A stretch of DNA of 7,842 nucleotides from Candidatus Stahliibacteriota bacterium (GTDB lineage: Bacteria > Hydrothermota > Tepidihabitantia > SM23-42), in assembly GCA_030613445.1 (NCBI GenBank), contig JAUWLY010000123.1, forward strand, positions 1 to 7,842, written 5' to 3'. Below, in pieces: positions 1-4,790 of the stretch. The notes beneath the pieces were generated by a model. That model made no database searches, was not told the origin of the DNA, and saw nothing but the letters and a program-made list of their open reading frames with translations. Each line of letters starts with the position of its first letter. Within the stretch, counting starts at the first letter, position 1. Position numbers and translations under genes: made by a program.

Positions 1-169
1 GTATGACCTAGAAGAGATCTTTTCAGTCCGCTCTCGAACATAGCTCTGTCAATGATACCTTACAGTGGTTAGAGAACAAATATGTGTTTCCGCACACTCC
101 CCGGACGAGCAGTCCGTCGGTCTACCCACCACCGATCCTAATGTATTGAAATTCCTACAATAATCAATG
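1..169. other. Left-edge non-coding stretch with small hairpins
   Basis: I see no credible protein gene here: all six frames are broken by stops or give unrecognisable peptides. The stretch is locally GC-rich around 91-121 and can form two adjacent short hairpins on the plus strand: GTGT (84-87) with ACAC (94-97), and CGGAC (102-106) with GTCCG (112-116) around a 5-base loop. This might be the tail of a structured RNA or of a gene lying to the left, but I recognise no RNA family. Confidence 0.3.
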
Positions 170-197
170 TTGACATCTTCACTTTGGCCGTTATAAT
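170..197 (+). promoter_or_regulatory. Perfect-consensus sigma70-type promoter
   Basis: TTGACA (170-175) and TATAAT (192-197) are both exact consensus hexamers, separated by 16 bp, one short of the optimum. Transcription should start near 204 and run rightward into the tRNA-like fragment that begins at 274. No open reading frame of note follows, so the natural reading is an old stable-RNA (tRNA) promoter. Predicted from sequence only. Confidence 0.65.
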
Positions 198-273
198 GTT
201 CAGAAACTGGCCCAAAAGTGGACCAAATGTATTATATGAACATTGGTGTCGTCGCAACGTGTTGTGCCACAAT

Positions 274-317
274 GCGCCTGTAGCTCAATCGGAAAGAGCC
301 ACGGACTTCGAATTCCT
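274..317 (+). pseudogene. 5' half of a tRNA-Arg(UCG), truncated after the anticodon arm
   Basis: The bases fit a tRNA 5' half position by position. There is an acceptor strand GCGCCTG (274-280), then TA, a D-arm of GCTC (283-286) pairing perfectly with GAGC (296-299) around a loop containing the invariant GG, and an anticodon 5' stem ACGGA (301-305). The seven-base loop CTTCGAA (306-312) gives anticodon UCG (arginine, codon CGA). The 3' side of the anticodon stem (313-317) pairs imperfectly, with one C-C mismatch and one G-U. Beyond it there is no T-arm and no 3' acceptor strand (CAGGCGC would be needed), and I find none up to 518. It therefore cannot make a normal tRNA. It is best read as a tRNA gene cut by integration or deletion, since tRNA genes are common integration targets. 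A perfect promoter lies 77 bp upstream. Confidence 0.7.
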
Positions 318-375
318 AAGACTACATTTTTGAATATCCTTAAAAACCAGCAAGTTCTTGAAAACAAAGGATTTG

Positions 376-412
376 GCGAATTCTGCGAATTCTTTCTGTT
401 GTGTGGAATTCT
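376..412. repeat. Cluster of GAATTC-centred short repeats
   Basis: A 9-bp unit GCGAATTCT occurs twice in tandem (376-384, 385-393), and a variant TGGAATTCT lies at 404-412. With the copy inside the tRNA remnant (310-315), four GAATTC palindromes fall within 102 bp. Elsewhere in the window I noticed only about four, widely scattered. Small repeated motifs beside a broken tRNA could be integrase or excisionase binding sites, or simply decayed tandem duplication. The function is unknown. Confidence 0.5.
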
Positions 413-442
413 AGATAAAACCATGCATTCGGACCCAAAAAA

Positions 443-475
443 GTGGAAATCTTCCACAAACCTTCCACAAGGAAG
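443..475. repeat. CTTCCACAA direct repeats with small hairpins
   Basis: CTTCCACAA occurs at 451-459 and again at 462-470. GTGGAA (443-448) can pair with TTCCAC (452-457), and CTTCC (462-466) with GGAAG (471-475). No gene overlaps it, and the role is unknown. Confidence 0.4.
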
Positions 476-509
476 AAAAAGAGGGGAGTGATTACTGAGA
501 TCACTCCCC
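473..509 (-). terminator. Rho-independent terminator for the minus-strand genes
   Basis: Read on the minus strand, a perfect 10-bp stem (GGGGAGTGAT at 500-509 read as its complement, with 483-492) closes a 7-base loop and is followed directly by TCTTTTTCTT (482-473). There is no T-run on the other side, so it should work only for leftward transcription. It lies 21 bp past the transposase stop codon and 9 bp outside the left inverted repeat, so it probably belongs to the host locus (originally ending the ATPase transcript) rather than to the element. Confidence 0.8.
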
Positions 510-518
510 CTGGAGATG

Positions 519-543
519 TGGGGTCAAATCTCAACATTCAACA
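519..543 (+). repeat. Left terminal inverted repeat of the transposase element
   Basis: It starts TGGGGTCAAATC and is an exact reverse complement of 1557-1581; pairing fails at the next base on either side (518/1582 and 544/1556). It contains TCAA at 524, 531 and 538, a strict 7-bp spacing. The last codons and the stop (531-533) of the transposase lie inside it. Confidence 0.9.
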
Positions 544-1523
544 GTTTCCCTTATTGTCTGCTCAATATTACGATACTGAAGTTGTAATACATTGTCCTGA
601 GTAAGCCGCTTTTTCATTCGGTAACGTAACTGATAAACCGCACCATAGTCAACACCGCCTAATAAGTCACCAATCTGCGCTTGGGTAAGACCGCTGCACT
701 TATACAACATCTCTGCCGCAACACCGCGAGCAATACCTCCCTGTTCACGTTTCATTAACTCGCCCCGGTCAACCCCCATAACTCGAGCAACACACCGTAA
801 CACAACCTTTGGATCAATCATCCCAGATATCATATCTCGATACATCGGCTGCTCACGCAATGACCCTTGCTCAATATACTTACTCTTAACACGCGCGACA
901 AAATCATCATCACCCAATATCGTCTGATATTGAACATCCCCAAAAGGATCCTCAATGCCTTTTTTCAAACCCTCAACCACAAACCGCCGATAGGCACGCC
1001 GACCACCAACCATCCCTAATACTATATCATAGTTAACAAACTCAACAACCTTTTTATCACTTATGTAGCCCGGCAGACTGCTCCATTGATACCGCCGGAG
1101 ATTCAACCAGCGCTCCTGATAATCACACTTACGCAATCGCCCCGCACGCACTGGATTAAGATGGATATAGCGTGATAATTCTAATAAGTAATTGTCCGCA
1201 TCAACCAACAACGCTTTATATCGCCCCTGGTACAGGTGACCACACCGGTTATGATGATAATTGAACCACCCGGTATAACAAATATTGAACCGCCGCATAA
1301 ACTCACTCAAATTCGCACGCATAGTCTGAACTACCAAATGAAAATGGTTGTCCATCAAAACATAAGCATACAATACCGCCTGGTACGTCTCCAATGACTC
1401 TTCCAATAAATACAGGAATCGTCGCCGATCATCATCGTCTTTGAATATTCTCTTGCGCTCATTACCACGGCAGGTGACGTGATAATATGCTCCTGGATAT
1501 TGGATCCTTAGTTGCCGAGCCAT
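531..1523 (-). CDS. REP-associated-type tyrosine transposase (RAYT, Y1/HUH)
   Basis: This 330-residue protein belongs to the Y1 transposase family (IS200/REP-associated tyrosine transposases), which nick and join single-stranded DNA through a covalent phosphotyrosine link. The metal-binding HUH motif is H60-F-H62 within MDNHFHLVVQ, and the likely nucleophile is Y119 in SRYIHLNPVRA, 57 residues after the second histidine. The N-terminal pattern PGAYYHVTCRGN is typical of the family. After the catalytic domain (about 1-130) comes a linker and then a C-terminal DnaA-like helix-turn-helix (about 265-305, with GLTQAQIGDLLGG), which probably binds DNA. All catalytic residues are present and the frame is intact, so it may be active. 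There is no Shine-Dalgarno sequence. A consensus promoter ends only 5 bp before the ATG, so the message may be leaderless, or translation may restart after the ATPase stop 6 nt upstream. No REP array is visible in the window. Confidence 0.92.
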   Translation of the reverse strand: MARQLRIQYPGAYYHVTCRGNERKRIFKDDDDRRRFLYLLEESLETYQAVLYAYVLMDNHFHLVVQTMRANLSEFMRRFNICYTGWFNYHHNRCGHLYQGRYKALLVDADNYLLELSRYIHLNPVRAGRLRKCDYQERWLNLRRYQWSSLPGYISDKKVVEFVNYDIVLGMVGGRRAYRRFVVEGLKKGIEDPFGDVQYQTILGDDDFVARVKSKYIEQGSLREQPMYRDMISGMIDPKVVLRCVARVMGVDRGELMKREQGGIARGVAAEMLYKCSGLTQAQIGDLLGGVDYGAVYQLRYRMKKRLTQDNVLQLQYRNIEQTIRETVEC

Positions 1524-1528
1524 GCTGC

Positions 1529-1556
1529 ATTATATCACAAATAAAGACGCTGTCAA
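1529..1556 (-). promoter_or_regulatory. Transposase promoter, perfect consensus, leaderless layout
   Basis: On the minus strand TTGACA (1551-1556) and TATAAT (1529-1534) are exact sigma70-type hexamers with a 16-bp spacer. They sit between the right inverted repeat and the transposase ATG (1523-1521). The -10 box ends 5 bp before the ATG, so the expected first base of the RNA is at or next to the A of the start codon. The TAA stop of the upstream ATPase frame (1530-1532) lies inside the -10 box. Confidence 0.75.
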
Positions 1557-3812
1557 TGTTGAATGTTGAGATTTGACCCCAATTTCATTTTCAACCTCAA
1601 CCCCAAGAAAATTCAAATCACATAGAAGTTCAACAATCGACGAAAGTTCGGTCCCAGGAATCTTGCATTTTTGCATAGCCAGTAAAATATCACTTTCAGT
1701 TACAAATTCATTTTTACCTAGAAATTCATAAAGCAAATTTTCAATTTGCATATCAAACTCTTCGGCCTTTAGCGAATTTAGTGCTTGTTGGGAATATTTA
1801 TTACTCGCTTGAAGCAGATCCTCTTGTTCCACTCTTGTGTGTCCTCTATTGACTGCATGAGCAATCGCAGCTTGTGCGTAAACAATTAAATCACGAGGCC
1901 GAGGGAGAATAGCATCTATGATGAATTCTTTTGCGGGTTGCTCATGCACAGTTTCACAGAAGAATTTAATCCACACATCAGATGGTTTTGCGAGAGTGCT
2001 ATTGGTGAAGAATCTTTGCTCTAATACACGTAGCAACAACTCATGATCTTCCCATGCGATTACCGAATATGATATTTTGTCTGCTTCTTTCGCATATTTC
2101 TTTATTTGAGAAAATATATCACTTCTGAGGAATATTATCAAGGATAGATTGATGGCTTTACGCCAATAATCAGATTTTTCAAAATCAGCAGATATGCTAT
2201 TAGTAACATTTAGTAATCCAAACAATAGTTGTGCAAGGACTGGCATATCCTCACGTTTTTCCCATGCTTTATCTAAATTGTCGATTATGATGGCTACTTT
2301 GTTCTTATGCTCTAAGACTTTTCCCAATAGAGAGCGTAATTTTCGAAGTATAGTCTCATGAAGTAATTCACTTATTCTAAGTCGATATTCCTCAGAAGAA
2401 TTAAAATCTCGGATTCTCTGGAGTTTGCCAACAACCGTTTCAAGTCTTATTGAAAAAGCCTTTGTTATTATATCTTTATTTTTTTCAACAAACTGAAGAA
2501 ATTCGTTCTCTGATTCAGTCATATCGTAATACGAAGGCTTCGCACATAAAAATTCATGTATTGTCTTAGCTAGCTCTGTATAGATAAGGAACTTCCAGAA
2601 ACTTTCTATAAGATATCCCTGTTCTGCTTTTGATTGAGCTGACTTCAACATGTTAAGAATACCCTCTAGTTCATAATCTATTGGTTTTATGATACAAATA
2701 TGATTACGTTTATCTGTTTGCAGTTCGGTTGCCAATTTATAAAGAATCGCCGTTTTACCTGACCCTCTATGACCGATGAAAATCGATTTTTTTGCAGCAA
2801 GTGCTTCATAGTAAGAGGCGGTCGGTACAAAATAATAACGTAAATCGTCAGATTCATTCTCGGCCACGGAATCTCCTATCCAAATATTTTGCAATTCAGA
2901 TCGTGCCAATGTCTCTTCTTCGAATTCTCTCTTCTGACTTAACCATTGACTATAGCGTTCTATAATGTCATCAAGCCACGATTTAGCTATACTAACACAA
3001 CGGGCACCAGTATCATGCGTTTTTAGCAATTCTCTATAATCTATAGGCGAAATATATGGCTCGTGTGCAAGCATTAGTAATCGTTTACCAAATCCATATG
3101 CAAGACCTGATACGAATGCACTCTTTGCATTGTGGAACCGAGAACCAGTATGATCAGCACTAAGGAAATGTACAATTACAGCATATGCTCGGCTTACCTC
3201 CCTTGCATACCATGTGAGCGTCTGTGTTTTAACTTCTTTCGGATCGTCTATAACCACAGATATCTTTTCCTTGCACTTAATAACAATACTTGTGAGCTTT
3301 ATAGAAGCTTCTGTTTCGATGTCGCTTTTTATATATAATAAAGTCGGTGTCATTTGTCTTGTAATTACTGATTCAATAGTCTCTCTATAAATAGTTTTTT
3401 CTAGGTCTTTATGCGGTTCTTGAAGATAAAATCCACGCTGTATATCATCGCTATTTTCATACGCGTCATAGCCTACAGTAGTGAGTAATTTAAAACGCTC
3501 GTAATCAATATTTGATGTTTCAATACTAGGATTTCGTATTATCCAAATCCGCCTATTTTTTGCTATAGCGTAGCCCAACTCAAATAAAACATTGTGGTTT
3601 AAAGATGTGAGGTCACAAACAAAAATGTTATTGTTATCAATAGCTTCGCATATAGCGGTGATAACGAATCTACCACCGACGGATGTAGATTTCCATCCAT
3701 TCATTATTACAACTTGTCCTTGATTTATCTTTTCAATAGCTTCCTCAATTGCATATGCTAAATCTGGGGGTTTTGAAGGATAAGCAACAAAGCAACTTTT
3801 TCTTGAAAACAT
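1530..3812 (-). CDS. TIR-like/P-loop ATPase, candidate defence protein, 3' end altered
   Basis: This 760-residue protein is predicted to be an NTP-driven sensor or effector. Residues about 5-95 form a Rossmann-like segment resembling TIR-like or nucleoside deoxyribosyltransferase domains: CFVAYPS at the first strand, VCDLTS, then NHNVLFELGYA with a possible catalytic E78. A second segment of similar pattern (about 180-285; NAKSAFVSGLAYGFGKR) lacks that glutamate. The ATPase module follows: Walker A GHRGSGKT (347-354), Walker B IIIDNLDKAWE (508-518), FLRSDIF (561-567, sensor-like arginine) and LPRPRDL (636-642). This is reminiscent of the P-loop ATPases called the Sll1717 family. The C-terminus (about 685-744) looks like a winged helix. 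Residues 745-760 are encoded by the inserted element, so the native C-terminus is missing. The ATG is supported by a strong ribosome binding site and its own promoter. No companion gene is visible. Domain assignments come from motif reading only; the defence role is inferred. Confidence 0.82.
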   Translation of the reverse strand: MFSRKSCFVAYPSKPPDLAYAIEEAIEKINQGQVVIMNGWKSTSVGGRFVITAICEAIDNNNIFVCDLTSLNHNVLFELGYAIAKNRRIWIIRNPSIETSNIDYERFKLLTTVGYDAYENSDDIQRGFYLQEPHKDLEKTIYRETIESVITRQMTPTLLYIKSDIETEASIKLTSIVIKCKEKISVVIDDPKEVKTQTLTWYAREVSRAYAVIVHFLSADHTGSRFHNAKSAFVSGLAYGFGKRLLMLAHEPYISPIDYRELLKTHDTGARCVSIAKSWLDDIIERYSQWLSQKREFEEETLARSELQNIWIGDSVAENESDDLRYYFVPTASYYEALAAKKSIFIGHRGSGKTAILYKLATELQTDKRNHICIIKPIDYELEGILNMLKSAQSKAEQGYLIESFWKFLIYTELAKTIHEFLCAKPSYYDMTESENEFLQFVEKNKDIITKAFSIRLETVVGKLQRIRDFNSSEEYRLRISELLHETILRKLRSLLGKVLEHKNKVAIIIDNLDKAWEKREDMPVLAQLLFGLLNVTNSISADFEKSDYWRKAINLSLIIFLRSDIFSQIKKYAKEADKISYSVIAWEDHELLLRVLEQRFFTNSTLAKPSDVWIKFFCETVHEQPAKEFIIDAILPRPRDLIVYAQAAIAHAVNRGHTRVEQEDLLQASNKYSQQALNSLKAEEFDMQIENLLYEFLGKNEFVTESDILLAMQKCKIPGTELSSIVELLCDLNFLGVEVENEIGVKSQHSTLTASLFVI
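1557..1581 (-). repeat. Right terminal inverted repeat of the transposase element
   Basis: It is an exact reverse complement of 519-543. TTGA occurs at 1559, 1566 and 1573, phased every 7 bp. It lies 33 bp upstream of the transposase start codon and directly abuts the -35 box. In the other direction it is translated as the start of the artificial tail (GVKSQHST) of the interrupted ATPase. Confidence 0.9.
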
Positions 3813-3818
3813 ATTTTT

Positions 3819-3827
3819 CCTCCTCTC
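3819..3827 (-). promoter_or_regulatory. Strong ribosome binding site for the ATPase gene
   Basis: GAGAGGAGG on the minus strand contains a full AGGAGG (3819-3824), 6 nt before the ATG at 3812. It settles the start codon and is the best Shine-Dalgarno sequence I found in the window. Confidence 0.85.
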
Positions 3828-3865
3828 TTCTACAATTCCTACTCTACTCTCAATCTACTCATCCA

Positions 3866-3893
3866 ATCGTACCAAAATTACCAAGAAAGTCAA
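3866..3893 (-). promoter_or_regulatory. Probable promoter of the ATPase gene
   Basis: TTGACT (3888-3893, five of six consensus bases) and TACGAT (3866-3871, four of six) are 16 bp apart. Transcription would start near 3859, leaving a purine-rich leader of about 47 nt in which GAGTAGA repeats (3854-3860, 3843-3849). It lies just downstream of a terminator, which supports an independent transcription unit for the ATPase. Confidence 0.5.
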
Positions 3894-3920
3894 CAGCCTT
3901 AAGCCTCCTAAAACCTAAAC

Positions 3921-3961
3921 AAAAAAGGCACAGCCCCTTAGCCCGTAGACCTAAGCTAAGG
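3921..3961 (-). terminator. Terminator closing the hsdR-metalloprotease operon
   Basis: On the minus strand CCTTAGC (3955-3961) can pair with GCTAAGG (3936-3942) around a 12-base loop. Overlapping its right arm, AAGGGGC and GCCTTTT can form a second stem with a TGT loop, and six T residues (3926-3921) lie at its end. It sits 100 bp beyond the metalloprotease stop and before the ATPase promoter. Confidence 0.6.
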
Positions 3962-4061
3962 CAACCATACCTTCCCCAAGATAAAGACTATAAGAAACTC
4001 GCTCCGTGTCAAACCGCAAATGAGAACGTGAACACACATTGTTACCACTTTCTTCACGATT

Positions 4062-4790
4062 TTACAATCTAAACATCCCTGCGTTGTTTTTCAACCAATC
4101 CCTTCGCTTCTGGTAATCTGGTAGAACCAAAGACACCAATCGCCAGAATTCTTTTGAATGGTTTTTGATTTCTAGGTGGCAGAGTTCATGGACAATGATA
4201 TAGTCAATAATTGACATAGGAGCTATAACAACGTGCCAGTTGAAACGCAATATTCCACTATTAGAACAACTCCCCCAGCGTTTTTTCTGATCCTTTATCT
4301 CAATGTTCTTAGGATTTACTCCAAGGATTTGTTTATAATGCTGAATTCTTTTATTTATTACGTTCTTGGCTCTCAATACGTACCATTGTATAATTGTCTT
4401 TTCTATCATGCTTTTCCTGTCTTTATCACTCAATTGAGAATTAACGTGGATAATCACTCTGCGCCCAACTATTTTCGGTTTACACGCGCTTGAATTTTGT
4501 ACCTTATTCACTTTCAAACGGTACCTACGTCCAAGATAAAGAATCTGCTCACCGCTGATAAATTCCTTTTCTGGATAGAGTAGTTGCAAATTCTTAAAAT
4601 ATTCCTGTTTCTTAATAATCCATGGTGCTTTCTTTTTTACAATCTTTGTGATATTAACTTCATTCAAAAACTGAGGAGCCCGCACAATAACTCTCGCCTC
4701 TGATGTTACGTTAATAGCCACTGTTTTCTTTCTTTTGCTTGTTTTGACAATATATTCTATTTGCCTCGAACCGTATCTAATTTTTACCAT
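4062..4790 (-). CDS. YgjP/DUF45-type zinc metalloprotease linked to hsdR
   Basis: A 242-residue cytoplasmic protein (no signal peptide or membrane segment) of the YgjP-like group, often annotated as M48 or SprT-like metallopeptidase. The zinc site is HELCH (201-205; ligands H201 and H205, catalytic E202), with a third histidine at H211 in the NHSKEFW segment. The family signature KKRWGSCS (169-176) precedes it. An N-terminal beta-rich part (1-120) with VRAP at 36-39 is also typical. I chose the ATG at 4790 because family members begin just before an IRYGSR-like strand; an alternative TTG at 4817 would add nine residues. The gene overlaps the hsdR stop by 14 bp and lacks a clear ribosome binding site, which suggests translational coupling. 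Genes of this family are recurrent neighbours of hsdR. The substrate is unknown; processing or turnover of restriction proteins is only a guess. Confidence 0.88.
   Translation of the reverse strand: MVKIRYGSRQIEYIVKTSKRKKTVAINVTSEARVIVRAPQFLNEVNITKIVKKKAPWIIKKQEYFKNLQLLYPEKEFISGEQILYLGRRYRLKVNKVQNSSACKPKIVGRRVIIHVNSQLSDKDRKSMIEKTIIQWYVLRAKNVINKRIQHYKQILGVNPKNIEIKDQKKRWGSCSNSGILRFNWHVVIAPMSIIDYIIVHELCHLEIKNHSKEFWRLVSLVLPDYQKRRDWLKNNAGMFRL

Larger units (their letters stand above)
519..1581 (-). mobile_element. RAYT/Y1 transposase element with 25-bp inverted repeats
   Basis: The unit is about 1063 bp long. It is bounded by perfect 25-bp inverted repeats (519-543 and 1557-1581) and carries one transposase gene that fills the space between them. 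The bases flanking the two ends do not match, so there is no target-site duplication, as expected for HUH/Y1 enzymes that move single-stranded DNA. It interrupts the end of the ATPase reading frame at 1581. The boundaries are inferred from the repeat limits; exact cleavage points cannot be read from sequence alone. Confidence 0.8.

Noticed and set aside
164..173. TCAATGTTGA shared with the element at 1553-1562, as a second element end
   Set aside because: Only 10 bp match, and the rest of the 25-bp inverted repeat is absent at the left site, so it is probably chance.
200..457. Open frame of 85 codons on the minus strand at the left
   Set aside because: It runs antisense to the tRNA remnant and promoter, starts with GTG without a ribosome binding site, and encodes a low-complexity, unrecognisable peptide.
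274..518. Complete tRNA split by a group I intron
   Set aside because: No matching 3' half (T-arm or CAGGCGC strand) occurs before 518, and I see no group I core elements.
340..537. Open frame of 65 codons on the minus strand below the transposase
   Set aside because: It passes through the terminator hairpin and the inverted repeat and has no recognisable domain; it is most likely chance.
3987..4012. TTGACA and TATAGT pair on the minus strand as a second ATPase promoter
   Set aside because: The spacer is only 14 bp and it lies upstream of the terminator at 3921-3961, so it is unlikely to drive the ATPase.
3749..4072. Plus-strand open frame of 107 codons across the ATPase/protease gap
   Set aside because: It covers the ATPase promoter, ribosome binding site and a terminator on the other strand, and its product has no protein-like pattern.
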